DNA of 64,000 bases. It comes from Anaerolineae bacterium. GTDB taxonomy: Bacteria > Chloroflexota > Anaerolineae > Aggregatilineales > Phototrophicaceae. The notes beneath the pieces were generated by a model. The model had not been told where the DNA came from. It saw only the letters and a program-made list of their open reading frames with translations, and did not search any database. This document shows, in pieces, positions 8,564 to 16,882 of the stretch (its first letter is position 1; each line of letters starts with the position of its first letter). The translations under genes and the position numbers were made by a program. The DNA lies in contig JAFLCG010000011.1 in the NCBI GenBank assembly GCA_017303635.1, forward strand, positions 124,001 to 188,000, written 5' to 3'.

Positions 8564-9622
8564 CTAATATCTGCTGGCACGCCGTCGCTGCTGATCCAGT
8601 ACCACCGCAAAGACGATCACTGTACCGATGACCACCTGCTGCCAGTAACTGGGTACATTGAAGATATTCATGGCGTTCTGTACCAAACTGATGATTAACG
8701 CACCGACGATTGTGCCACTGATCGAACCCTGACCACCCGAGAGGCGCGTTCCTCCCATGACAACAGCAGCAATGGCGTTCAGTTCAAATAGCCCGCCAAA
8801 GGTTGGATCGCCTGAGTTCAGGCGGGCCAGCAACAAAGCCCCGGCAATGCCGGTCAGAAAACCACAAAGCGCATACAGCCCGACCTTGTGGCGCTGGACA
8901 CTAATGCCTGCCACCCGCGCTGTTTCTTCGCTACCGCCGATGGCGATGGTGTACTTGCCCAGCCGAGTCTGCGTCAGGAAAAACCAGAATACAATCGCAA
9001 TCAAGATAGCGATGATGACTGCTATTGGCAGCTCCAGCGTTTCGTTGATGGGGATGCGCCCAGCGAAGAAGTTCTTGAATTCCTGATCGAAGCCGTAGAT
9101 CGAGCGACCTTCGCTGATGACCAGTGCAATTCCACGGAAGATACCCATCGTTCCCAGGGTGGCGATAAAGGGTGAGAGGTTCAACCGTGTGATGAGCAAG
9201 CCATTGGCAAAACCGCAGAGCGTACCCACGCCAACGGCGACCCCGAATCCCATGACGGCACCGATAGGACCATCCAGCGAGAACGTAAGCCCAAATAGAT
9301 TGAACGTATTGACATCCCGCATAACCATGGCGGAGAGGACGCCGCACAGGGCTACAATCGAGCCGACGGATAGATCAATACCGCCGCTGGTGATGACATA
9401 GGTCATGCCGACAGCGATGATGGCATTGATGGCGGCCTGGAGTAAGACCTGAATCAGGTTGCGCGGCGTCAGGAAGAGTTGCTGCCCTTCACGCAGGATG
9501 GGCGAGAGGATGGTCATGCTGACGACCAGAACCACCAACACCAGCACAATGCCATACTGGGCGAAGAATTCCCCGGGCGATGTGCGTCGGGTTGTGGGCA
9601 GACCTGTCGCGCTTGCGCTCAT
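8564..9622 (-). CDS. Sugar ABC transporter permease, RbsC-like
   Basis: This 352-residue inner-membrane protein has eight or more hydrophobic segments and the family stretches GGIDLSVGSIVALCGVLSA, FIATLGTMGIFRGIA and IAAVVMGGTRLSGGQGS. It matches the BPD_transp_2 (RbsC/AlsC) family, which works as a homodimer with the ATPase encoded upstream and the tandem binding protein encoded downstream. A 60-base gap separates it from the LacI gene; 262 bases and a hairpin separate it from the binding-protein gene. Confidence 0.92.
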   Translation of the reverse strand: MSASATGLPTTRRTSPGEFFAQYGIVLVLVVLVVSMTILSPILREGQQLFLTPRNLIQVLLQAAINAIIAVGMTYVITSGGIDLSVGSIVALCGVLSAMVMRDVNTFNLFGLTFSLDGPIGAVMGFGVAVGVGTLCGFANGLLITRLNLSPFIATLGTMGIFRGIALVISEGRSIYGFDQEFKNFFAGRIPINETLELPIAVIIAILIAIVFWFFLTQTRLGKYTIAIGGSEETARVAGISVQRHKVGLYALCGFLTGIAGALLLARLNSGDPTFGGLFELNAIAAVVMGGTRLSGGQGSISGTIVGALIISLVQNAMNIFNVPSYWQQVVIGTVIVFAVVLDQQRRRASRY

Positions 9623-9682
9623 GCGCTGTTTACCTCATTCATGTACGTGGGCGGATACCGTCACGCCTCTACGATCACGGCC

Positions 9683-10690
9683 TTAACCTGGGTACACACG
9701 AGTTGAATCACGCACAACCAGGTGCGTCGGCAGTACCACATGCTCAGGCTCAAAATCTGGGTATTCGATCTGTTCCAAAACCAGTCGGGCGGCTTCCTGG
9801 CCCATGGCCCGGATGGGCTGCGCGACCGTGGTTAGGCTAGGGATCATAAAACCGGCTAGCGGAATATCATCGAAACCGATGACCGATAACGCCGCTGGCA
9901 CTGATAGGCCACGCTGTGCTGCTGCGTGCATGACCCCTACTGCCGTCACATCCGTGAGGGCGAAAATGGCAGTGGGGTGAGGGGATTCGTCAAATAGATG
10001 ATTGGCTGCTGCCATGCCCATCTCGTACTGCGGCAGGGTTCCGCTAACGATAATCGGATCATGGTCGTGGATACCGAATTCCCGTAGGGCTCGCCGCGCT
10101 CCTGCAATTCGCTGCTGCATGGCAATACTGTAAGTGGGTGCGCCGATCACCCGGACATGACGATGCCCTAACTTGAGCAGGTGCATCATGCCGTCATAAC
10201 CGCCCTGGTCGTTATTCACCAGCACACGACTGGCATAAAGATCAGGCAGGTCACGGTCGAGCAGCACCAGCGGCAGTTTGCGGTTGCCCATTAAGTCTTG
10301 TAAGGCGCGTCCCTGCCCTGTCGGCACTGCGATTACACCATCCACCCGCTGCCGGATGAGGATTTCGGCATAAGCGCGTTCGCGGGCTTCATCTTCCTGG
10401 GCGCTACAGAGCAGCATCCGGTAATCATTTTCAAACAGGATGCCTTCAATGGCGAATGCCAGCGCAGCGAAGAAGGGCTGGTCGAGTTGGGGGATGAGCA
10501 AGCCAATGGCCCGGCTTTCCTGTCTGCGCAGGCTGCGAGCCAGTGCGCTGGGTTGATAGCTCAGTGCACGCATGGCTGCTTCTACGCGCTCGCGCAGATC
10601 CGGGCTGACATACCCCACGTTATTGATGACTCGGGAAACTGTTGCCAGGGAGACCTCGGCATGTTCGGCGACTTCGCGCATCGTGCTCAT
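9683..10690 (-). CDS. LacI family transcriptional regulator
   Basis: The 335-residue product begins with a LacI helix-turn-helix (MREVAEHAEVSLATVSRVIN) and the hinge helix YQPSALARSLRR. A periplasmic-binding-protein-like sensor domain follows (SRAIGLLIPQLDQPFFAAL, then VIGFDDIPLAGFMIPSLTTV). Its start overlaps the end of the ABC ATPase gene by four bases, so it is translated within the transport operon. The operator at 11482-11497 in front of the operon is the obvious target, giving autoregulation by the sugar taken up. An unusual point is that the repressor gene sits between the ATPase and permease genes. Confidence 0.92.
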   Translation of the reverse strand: MSTMREVAEHAEVSLATVSRVINNVGYVSPDLRERVEAAMRALSYQPSALARSLRRQESRAIGLLIPQLDQPFFAALAFAIEGILFENDYRMLLCSAQEDEARERAYAEILIRQRVDGVIAVPTGQGRALQDLMGNRKLPLVLLDRDLPDLYASRVLVNNDQGGYDGMMHLLKLGHRHVRVIGAPTYSIAMQQRIAGARRALREFGIHDHDPIIVSGTLPQYEMGMAAANHLFDESPHPTAIFALTDVTAVGVMHAAAQRGLSVPAALSVIGFDDIPLAGFMIPSLTTVAQPIRAMGQEAARLVLEQIEYPDFEPEHVVLPTHLVVRDSTRVYPG

Positions 10691-11466
10691 ACCGGGGCCA
10701 CCTGAGCTTCCTTCGCACCGGTAATGTAAGCTACGATCTCCTGAGGACTGGTATCTGGTTTGTTGATTGTCGCCACATGGCGACCTTGCCGCAGGACCAC
10801 GATGCGATCCGCAATCCGATATACATCCTGCATGTTGTGGCTGATGATGAGCATCGAGATTCCCTGCTGATCCCGCAGCTTTTCGATCATCTGCAGGACT
10901 TGCTCGGTTTCTTCAACACCGAGGGCGGCGGTCGGTTCGTCCAATATGAGTAGTTCCCGTCCCCAGGTGACGGCCCGTCCAATGGCGACTGCCTGTCTTT
11001 GCCCACCACTCATGCTGCTAACTGGCAGGGTCGGCGCAGGAATTTTGATGTGAAGTTGACTGAGCGCAGTGGCAGTTTGCTCACGCATGTGCCGCCGATC
11101 CAACACGCCTAACCAGCGTCCGACGGCACCCCAGCGATAGGTTTCCCGTCCCAAATAGACGTTATCAGCCACATCCAGTTGTTCAACCAGGGCCAAATGC
11201 TGGTAGACCGTTTCGATTCCGTATGCGAGGGCATCGGCAGGGGTGCGGAAGTGTACGGGTCTGCCTTTAAAGATCAGGTTCCCAGATGTAGGTTGGATAA
11301 GGCCGGATAGGATTTTGACCAGCGTCGATTTACCGGCACCATTATCCCCTACCAGGGCTACAATCTCGCCCCTAAAGAGATCAAATGACACTGATTTGAG
11401 GGCCTGGACAGCACCGTAAGCTTTGCTGATGTGGTCAATGGTCAGTAGTTTTTCAAGGTTATTCAT
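10687..11466 (-). CDS. Sugar ABC transporter ATP-binding protein (single domain)
   Basis: The 259-residue product has Walker A GDNGAGKSTL (about residue 40), signature SSMSGGQRQAVAIG, Walker B LLILDEPTAALG and the H-loop IISHNM. It is most like the half-size ATPases of the fructose/ribose importer class, not the two-domain RbsA of about 500 residues, so it must act as a dimer. It is the first gene of the operon, directly behind the promoter at 11500-11528 and its operator. Confidence 0.92.
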   Translation of the reverse strand: MNNLEKLLTIDHISKAYGAVQALKSVSFDLFRGEIVALVGDNGAGKSTLVKILSGLIQPTSGNLIFKGRPVHFRTPADALAYGIETVYQHLALVEQLDVADNVYLGRETYRWGAVGRWLGVLDRRHMREQTATALSQLHIKIPAPTLPVSSMSGGQRQAVAIGRAVTWGRELLILDEPTAALGVEETEQVLQMIEKLRDQQGISMLIISHNMQDVYRIADRIVVLRQGRHVATINKPDTSPQEIVAYITGAKEAQVAPV

Positions 11467-11481
11467 AAAAGAAATGACTCT

Positions 11482-11497
11482 ATGTAAACGTTTACAT
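11482..11497. promoter_or_regulatory. LacI-type operator
   Basis: ATGTAAACGTTTACAT is a perfect 16-base palindrome with the central CG typical of LacI-family operators. It lies a few bases downstream of the -10 box of the minus-strand promoter, where a bound repressor would block initiation. The LacI protein of the same operon is the likely ligand. Confidence 0.85.
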
Positions 11498-11499
11498 GA

Positions 11500-11528
11500 A
11501 ATGTAGCGCGATTCGTACTGCTTGTCAA
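11500..11528 (-). promoter_or_regulatory. Sigma-70 promoter of the sugar operon
   Basis: On the minus strand a TTGACA (11523-11528) and a TACATT (11500-11505) are separated by exactly 17 bases. It points at the ABC ATPase gene and is followed by the LacI operator. Confidence 0.8.
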
Positions 11529-11567
11529 ATATTTCGTGAAGCAGGGTCTCAGGTGTGGTTCATCTCT

Positions 11568-12689
11568 ATGGATGATAATGCTGAAAGAATTTACTTCTGG
11601 TTAGACCTCCAGACTTACGACGGGACTTTGACTGTGCTGGATATTCAGAATGCAGTAAACCACTGGCTGGCCCAGGGTAAGCAGGTTGGCTTGGCAACCG
11701 TGGTTTCCACCTGGGGATCGTCACCTCGACAGGCAGGGGCGCGGATGGCCTTCCTCGACGATCTGACGATGGTGGGTTCTGTGAGCGGCGGCTGTGTTGA
11801 AAGCGCCGTGTTGGATGCGGGGCTTAGATCGTTGAATGAACACCAGCCACACTTACTCCATTTTGGGGTTGCAGATGAACAGGCCTGGGAAGTGGGTGTG
11901 GCCTGTGGTGGTCAAATTGCTGTGTATATCGAACCACTGGATATGGAGTGGTGGTGTGTGGTTGCTGATCGCTTGAGTGCTGATAGGCCATTCGCTGCCG
12001 TGACAGTGATCACAGGAGCCGCTGCCGGACATAAACTTCTTCTGGATGAAACTGGAGTGCTATATCAGTCAGCTAGTGTGCCCATTGGTGTGCAACACAA
12101 GTTGGCTCAGGTTGGTAATGAAGGGTTGGCAAGGCAGGCTTCTTATCAGGTCGAGTCCGAGGATGGCGGGATTTTTGTCGATGTTTACCAACCGCGTCCG
12201 CGGCTGATTATCGTGGGCGGCGCTCATGCAGCCGTGGCGTTGGCACAAATGGCAGTCATGGTTGGATTTCGTGTGTTTTTGGTTGATCCTCGCCGGGCAT
12301 TTGCGACTCCGGCGCGATTCCCCCAGGTTGAATGCATCTCCCATGAGTATCCCGATAAGGCCTTACCGAAGATTGGGCTGACGCCGGAGACGTATGTAGC
12401 GATCCTGACGCATGATCCCAAGATTGATGATCCGGCTTTACAAGTGGCACTCGGCGGTCCTGCACCCTATGTCGGTGTGTTAAGTAGTCGTCGCGTACAT
12501 GAACAGCGTCTCGAGCGCCTGCGCGCTGCCGGAATGTCAATGACACTGCTTCAGCAAATCCATACGCCGATCGGTCTGAATATCGGTGCACAATCCCCGG
12601 AAGAAATTGCATTGTGTATTATGGCGGAGATTGTCGCAGTGCGGCGTGGACGATTGGACTTATTTAAGCCTATTGGCGAATTGGGTTAA
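11568..12689 (+). CDS. XdhC/CoxF family protein
   Basis: The product of about 373 residues has the XdhC signature near its N-terminus (GLATVVSTWGSSPRQAGARM and VSGGCVESAV) and a C-terminal Rossmann-like half (RLIIVGGAHAAVALAQMA, later LTHDPKIDDPAL). Family members bind molybdenum cofactor and help its sulfuration and insertion into xanthine dehydrogenase or CO dehydrogenase-type enzymes. No such enzyme is encoded here. The frame is open from 11496, but that start would overlap the LacI operator of the divergent operon; ATG 11568 (MDDNAERIYF) is preferred, with only a weak AGGTG upstream. Confidence 0.85.
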   Translation: MDDNAERIYFWLDLQTYDGTLTVLDIQNAVNHWLAQGKQVGLATVVSTWGSSPRQAGARMAFLDDLTMVGSVSGGCVESAVLDAGLRSLNEHQPHLLHFGVADEQAWEVGVACGGQIAVYIEPLDMEWWCVVADRLSADRPFAAVTVITGAAAGHKLLLDETGVLYQSASVPIGVQHKLAQVGNEGLARQASYQVESEDGGIFVDVYQPRPRLIIVGGAHAAVALAQMAVMVGFRVFLVDPRRAFATPARFPQVECISHEYPDKALPKIGLTPETYVAILTHDPKIDDPALQVALGGPAPYVGVLSSRRVHEQRLERLRAAGMSMTLLQQIHTPIGLNIGAQSPEEIALCIMAEIVAVRRGRLDLFKPIGELG

Positions 12690-12718
12690 GGTCTCTATAA
12701 TGCAGTTAACAATCTAAG

Positions 12719-12812
12719 ACACCGGGGGAGTCCAACCACATTGGACTGAGAGGGTACTTAAGTGAGTACCGACCCCACACCTGATCCGGATCATGCCGGC
12801 GGAGGGAGCGTG
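12719..12812 (+). ncRNA. TPP riboswitch (THI element)
   Basis: The stretch has the conserved order of a thiamine pyrophosphate aptamer: GGGGAGTCC, then GGACTGAGAGGGTAC, GTACCGACCCC, ACCTGATCCGGATCATGCC and GGCGGAGGGA. It precedes the thiamine importer genes and is followed by a terminator hairpin. Thiamine pyrophosphate binding is therefore expected to lower expression of thiBPQ. Confidence 0.97.
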
Positions 12813-12817
12813 TAACC

Positions 12818-12931
12818 ATGACCTACCTGATTACCTTATCCACCCGCCGCCAACGCAGCGGGTGTTTTATTTCCCCTGGTCTTGAGTGTGTTCGTAATGT
12901 CACCTGTCAAAGATGGAGATGTATTCGATGA
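12818..12931 (+). CDS. Possible leader ORF between riboswitch and thiB
   Basis: A 37-codon frame starts at the ATG just after the aptamer, with the aptamer's GGAGGG about eleven bases upstream as a possible binding site. It passes through the terminator hairpin and ends in a TGA that overlaps the thiB start codon at 12928 (ATGA). The peptide has no recognised domain. It may be a coincidence; if real, its translation would respond to the riboswitch and could be coupled to thiB. Confidence 0.3.
   Translation: MTYLITLSTRRQRSGCFISPGLECVRNVTCQRWRCIR
12841..12872 (+). terminator. Rho-independent terminator of the TPP riboswitch
   Basis: Arms CACCCGC (12841-12847) and GCGGGTG (12858-12864) form a GC-rich stem, extended inward with one mismatch, and TTTTATTT follows. 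Placed between the aptamer and thiB, it is the likely expression platform. Confidence 0.88.
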
Positions 12932-13983
12932 AACGTAGACTTTTGGCTGCTGTGCTTTGTGTGATGCTGGCGCTGACCCCGGTGGTCGCGCAGGATTCGT
13001 CCAGCACACTCACGTTGGTTACACACGATAGTTTTAGCGCCAGCGAAGAAGTACTGGCTGCTTTCACGGCTGAAACGGGCATTACTGTTGAAATCCTGCG
13101 GAGCGGTGATGCCGGGACGATGCTAAACCAATCGATCCTCAGCAAAGAGAATCCGCTGGGGGATGTCCTGTTCGGTGTCGACAATACCTTCCTCAGCCGC
13201 GCCCTCGAAGCGGATTTGTTCATCCCGTATGAATCGCCCCTGCTGGAGAATGTGGATGAACAGTTCCAATTGGATGCGGGTGAGTTCAGGGTGACTCCAG
13301 TTGACTATGGCGATGTCTGCCTGAATTACGATGTGGCCTATCTAGAAGCCAATGGTCTTCCACTGCCAGCGCGTTTGCAGGACCTGACCCAACCGGAATA
13401 TGCCGGACTGCTGGCGGTGCAAAATCCGGCAACGTCGTCCCCTGGCCTTGCTTTTCTGATGGTGACGATTGCCGTCTTTGGTACCGAAGGCGACTATACC
13501 TATTTGGATTACTGGCAGGATCTGGTCGCTAATGATGTCTACATCGCCGATGACTGGAGCGATGCATACTACAATCAATTCAGTGCCACCGGCAATGGAG
13601 GCAACCGCCCGTTGGTGGTCAGCTATGCCAGCAGCCCACCGGCTGAAGTGTTCTTCCGTGACCCACAGCCGGAAACTGCACCTACCGGCAGCATTGTGGC
13701 GGATGGCACCTGCTTCCGGCAGATTGAGTTCGTCGGCATCCTGCAAGGCACGGATAATCTGGAAGGCGCACAGCAGTGGGTCGATTTTATGCTGGGTCAG
13801 CAGTTCCAGTCCGATATGCCCCTGCAAATGTTTGTCTTTCCAGTGAATGCGGCAGCCGCATTGCCAGAGGTTTTTGCCCAGTTTGCCGCTCTTCCGGCGA
13901 ACCCCGTCAGCCTACCCGCTGATGAGATTGACAGCAACCGCGAACAGTGGATCCAGGAATGGACAGAGACAATACTGCGGTAA
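12928..13983 (+). CDS. thiB: Thiamine ABC transporter substrate-binding protein
   Basis: The product of about 351 residues has a signal peptide (MKRRLLAAVLCVMLALTPVV, cut near VAQ) and a type-2 binding fold. Motifs shared with ThiB/TbpA include LVTHDSFSASEEV, LGDVLFGVDNTFLSRAL, TPVDYGDVCLNYD and PATSSPGLAFL. It would bind thiamine outside the membrane. ATG 12928 is chosen among three in-frame ATGs because GGAG lies nine bases before it. Control by the upstream TPP riboswitch and the order with permease and ATPase genes make the assignment firm. Confidence 0.94.
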   Translation: MKRRLLAAVLCVMLALTPVVAQDSSSTLTLVTHDSFSASEEVLAAFTAETGITVEILRSGDAGTMLNQSILSKENPLGDVLFGVDNTFLSRALEADLFIPYESPLLENVDEQFQLDAGEFRVTPVDYGDVCLNYDVAYLEANGLPLPARLQDLTQPEYAGLLAVQNPATSSPGLAFLMVTIAVFGTEGDYTYLDYWQDLVANDVYIADDWSDAYYNQFSATGNGGNRPLVVSYASSPPAEVFFRDPQPETAPTGSIVADGTCFRQIEFVGILQGTDNLEGAQQWVDFMLGQQFQSDMPLQMFVFPVNAAAALPEVFAQFAALPANPVSLPADEIDSNREQWIQEWTETILR

Positions 13984-13993
13984 CCTGATCAAC

Positions 13994-14018
13994 AGGGGCG
14001 ACCTGCCAGGTTGCCCCT
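13994..14018. repeat. Intercistronic palindrome thiB-thiP
   Basis: Eleven-base arms (13994-14004 and 14008-14018) pair with a single G-T around GCC; the right arm reads AGGTTGCCCCT and is followed by AC, the reverse of the GTAGGGG opening of the dispersed palindromes. It may trim expression of the permease relative to the binding protein. Confidence 0.6.
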
Positions 14019-14042
14019 ACCGTTGATGAACTGGAATACACC

Positions 14043-15707
14043 ATGCTTGCCCATATGCGCCGTTACGTGCTCATTTTGCTGCCGTTAGGTTTTTTGACCG
14101 TATTTTATGTTTACCCACTGGTGACGATCTTCGGAGTCAGCCTTGCCCCGGAAGGCCAACTTGACCTGAGCGGTTTCACCCGTATCATCACGGGCAGCTA
14201 CTATCTGGAAACACTGGCGTTTACCTTCGGACAGGCATTACTTTCCACTGCGCTAACCCTCGTATTCGCTCTGCCTTCGGCCTATGTCTTCACCCGCTAT
14301 CAGTTCCCCGGCAAGAGCTTGCTAATGGCCCTGGCGACTTTGCCCTTTGTACTACCGACTGTCGTAGTGGCTTCCGCTTTTCTTGCGTTGATCGGGCCTC
14401 GTGGGTTACTCAATCAGGCGCTGATGAGCTTACTCACCTTACCAGAGCCGCCGATCCAATTAGATCGTACGCTGACGCTGATTTTGATCGTGCACGTGTT
14501 TTACAACTACGCGGTTGCGTTACGGATTATCGCCGGGTTTTGGGCTAATCAGAATCCTCGGATGGAGGAAGCGGCTCGGGTACTGGGGGCGGATAGCTGG
14601 CAGCTCTGGTGGCGCATTCGTCTGCCCATCTTGCGTCCAGCGATTCTGGCCGCCGGTATTCTGGTCTTTATCTTCACCTTCACCAGCTTCGGGGTGGTTC
14701 TTATCCTCGGTGGGCCCCAGTACGCTACACTCGAAGTGGAAATCTACCGGCAGGCAACCGCGATCTTCAATTTGCCGATGGCGGCGGCACTTTCACTGGT
14801 GCAGATCGGCTTCATGCTGCTGTTGATGATCGTCTACACCCGGCTGCAGCGGCGGCTGGCGAGCGATCTGGTGAGCAGTGCGCGCATAGCAACTCCAGTA
14901 CGGTCATGGCGGGATCGGGTGTTGGTTGGTGGAACGCTCCTGTTTATGCTATTGATGTTGTTTTTGCCACTGCTAGCACTGGTTTTACGTTCTGTCGTCA
15001 CACTGGATGGCGCTGTTACCCTGCAATACTTTCAGCAGTTGAACATCAATGCACGTGGATCAGTGCTCTTTGTCCCGCCGATTAACGCTATTGGTAATTC
15101 GCTCGCTTTTGCTCTGGTGACTACACTGCTGAGTGTTGTCCTCGGACTGGTGACGGCCTACCTGTTGGCCGGTAGGTTGGGACAGTTTGGGCAATGGTTT
15201 GACCCGATCTTCATGCTGCCGCTGGCGACTAGCGCGGTCACTCTCGGTTTTGGCTATCTGATCGCCTTGGATGAGCCCCCGCTGAATTTACGAAGTTCAC
15301 CGATCCTGGTGCCGCTGGCGCATACCTTGGTGGCATTGCCGTTCGTCGTGCGGAGTGTGCTGCCGAGCCTGCGGAGTTTGCCCCCTAATCTGGGGGAAGC
15401 GGCTCAGGTCCTGGGGGCGGATGGCTGGCAGGTATTCCGCCGAATTGATTTGCCGATCATCAGCCGAGGTCTGCTGGTGGGTGCGACGTTCGCCTTTACA
15501 GTCAGCATGGGTGAGTTTGGGGCGACGACTTTCCTCGCCCGACCGGACACACCAACTATTCCGGTCGTCATCTTCCGACTGTTAGGCCAACCGGGTGTGC
15601 TCAACTATGGGCAGGCTATTGCTATGAGTGTGATCTTGATGCTGGTTTCAGCCATCAGTTTTGTCAGTATCGAACGACTGCGTCCTGCTGGCACGCGTGA
15701 ATTTTAG
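14043..15707 (+). CDS. thiP: Thiamine ABC transporter permease (two fused membrane domains)
   Basis: This 554-residue inner-membrane protein contains two homologous BPD_transp_1 halves of about 265 residues. Each has an EAA loop: EEAARVLGADSWQLWWRIRLP in the first half and EAAQVLGADGWQVFRRIDLP in the second. About twelve hydrophobic segments are visible. This double-domain layout is typical of ThiP. It would form the thiamine channel with ThiQ. The gene lies 59 bases behind thiB, with the palindrome between them. Confidence 0.92.
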   Translation: MLAHMRRYVLILLPLGFLTVFYVYPLVTIFGVSLAPEGQLDLSGFTRIITGSYYLETLAFTFGQALLSTALTLVFALPSAYVFTRYQFPGKSLLMALATLPFVLPTVVVASAFLALIGPRGLLNQALMSLLTLPEPPIQLDRTLTLILIVHVFYNYAVALRIIAGFWANQNPRMEEAARVLGADSWQLWWRIRLPILRPAILAAGILVFIFTFTSFGVVLILGGPQYATLEVEIYRQATAIFNLPMAAALSLVQIGFMLLLMIVYTRLQRRLASDLVSSARIATPVRSWRDRVLVGGTLLFMLLMLFLPLLALVLRSVVTLDGAVTLQYFQQLNINARGSVLFVPPINAIGNSLAFALVTTLLSVVLGLVTAYLLAGRLGQFGQWFDPIFMLPLATSAVTLGFGYLIALDEPPLNLRSSPILVPLAHTLVALPFVVRSVLPSLRSLPPNLGEAAQVLGADGWQVFRRIDLPIISRGLLVGATFAFTVSMGEFGATTFLARPDTPTIPVVIFRLLGQPGVLNYGQAIAMSVILMLVSAISFVSIERLRPAGTREF

Positions 15708-15761
15708 TTGGATGTAACCGCCACAGCTGTGGCGCGTAACGAAGACCAAGCCAGACCCTAT

Positions 15762-16784
15762 ATGCTTACTATTCATGATCTTCATGTTGATTTCGCTGGC
15801 AAGCCGGTACTTCGAGGGGTGAATGTACAGGTCGGGGCAGGTGAGATCCTCTGCCTGCTGGGTCCCTCCGGCTGTGGAAAGACCACTCTTCTACGTGTCA
15901 TCGCCGGCCTGGAACAAGCCAGTCAGGGTGATCTTCTGCTGGATGGCCAATCGATCCAAGCGATACCTGTCAACCAACGGGGTTTTGGCCTGATGTTTCA
16001 GGACTTTGCGCTGTTTCCCCATCTGACGGTTGCCCAAAACGTCACCTTTGGTCTGGAGATGCAGGGTCGTGCTGCTGAGGAACGGCAGCAGCGCGTCCGT
16101 GAAGTGCTGCAATTGGTCGATCTTGACGGTTTTGCCGACCGCGACATCGCCCGACTTTCCGGGGGTGAACGCCAGCGGGTGGCGCTGGCGCGCAGCTTGG
16201 CTCCGCGACCGCGCCTGCTGATGCTGGATGAACCCCTCGGTTCGCTGGATGCTGCCCTGCGTGAGCAACTGGTGATCGAGTTGCGAGCGATCATTAAGCG
16301 CGTTGGTCTGACGGCCATACACGTCACTCATGACCAACGGGAAGCGTATGCAATTGCTGATCGCATCGCACTGATGAATCAGGGACGCATCGAACAACTG
16401 GATACGCCGGCACAGGTCTACCAACATCCGCGTACTGCATTTGCCGCCCGATTTTTGGGCTTGCATAACCTTGTGCCAGTGACCCGCTGGCGAGACGGGG
16501 TGGCAGAAACGGCGCTTGGACGCGTTCCCGTATCGACCAAGTCGGACTTGCTGCTGCTGCACCCTGACCATCTCACACTGGGTCCATCGCGTTCAGCCGG
16601 TGAAGCGTTCACTGTGGAAGGCAAGGTGAGTGAAGTCACATTTCTGGGGGAGGCCTATCGGCTCAAAGTGCATCATGCTAGTGGAATAGAGTTACAACTG
16701 CGGATTCCGGCTGCGGCTATTCCACCTGTTCTTGGTCAGTTGGTGACCGTTGATGTTGGGCAGGTGCTCCCGGTGCGTTCCTAA
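15762..16784 (+). CDS. thiQ: Thiamine ABC transporter ATP-binding protein
   Basis: The product of about 340 residues has Walker A GPSGCGKTTLL, signature LSGGERQRVALARSL, Walker B LLMLDEPLGSLD and H-loop VTHDQ. A C-terminal regulatory TOBE-like domain follows (from about residue 245, LHNLVPVTRW). It is longer than enterobacterial ThiQ and closer in size to ferric/putrescine-type importer ATPases, but its position behind thiBP fixes the role. The frame opens directly after the thiP stop with a TTG at 15708; ATG 15762 (MLTIHDLHVDF) matches the usual family start and is preferred, though neither has a clear binding site. Confidence 0.9.
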   Translation: MLTIHDLHVDFAGKPVLRGVNVQVGAGEILCLLGPSGCGKTTLLRVIAGLEQASQGDLLLDGQSIQAIPVNQRGFGLMFQDFALFPHLTVAQNVTFGLEMQGRAAEERQQRVREVLQLVDLDGFADRDIARLSGGERQRVALARSLAPRPRLLMLDEPLGSLDAALREQLVIELRAIIKRVGLTAIHVTHDQREAYAIADRIALMNQGRIEQLDTPAQVYQHPRTAFAARFLGLHNLVPVTRWRDGVAETALGRVPVSTKSDLLLLHPDHLTLGPSRSAGEAFTVEGKVSEVTFLGEAYRLKVHHASGIELQLRIPAAAIPPVLGQLVTVDVGQVLPVRS

Positions 16785-16806
16785 GCCTGTAGCTGGAAGT
16801 AATCCG

Positions 16807-16853
16807 CGACCGTTTCTCAGTCATTGACTGGTTTTGCGCACAAATAACGGTCG
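16807..16853. terminator. Inverted repeat between convergent genes
   Basis: Arms CGACCGTT (16807-16814) and AACGGTCG (16846-16853) enclose an inner dyad CAGTC-ATT-GACTG. It lies between thiQ (plus) and the permease gene (minus), where a bidirectional terminator is expected, but no long T-run is present. Confidence 0.4.
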
Positions 16854-16882
16854 TGGACCATGGACATGTTTCGGCGAATGGC

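Noticed and set aside
15891..16571. 226-codon minus-strand frame opposite thiQ
   Set aside because: All ATPase motifs are on the plus strand and no feature supports the antisense frame.
16785..16882. Possible small RNA between thiQ and the permease gene
   Set aside because: The inverted repeats are better explained as a terminator-like structure between convergent genes; no promoter is visible.
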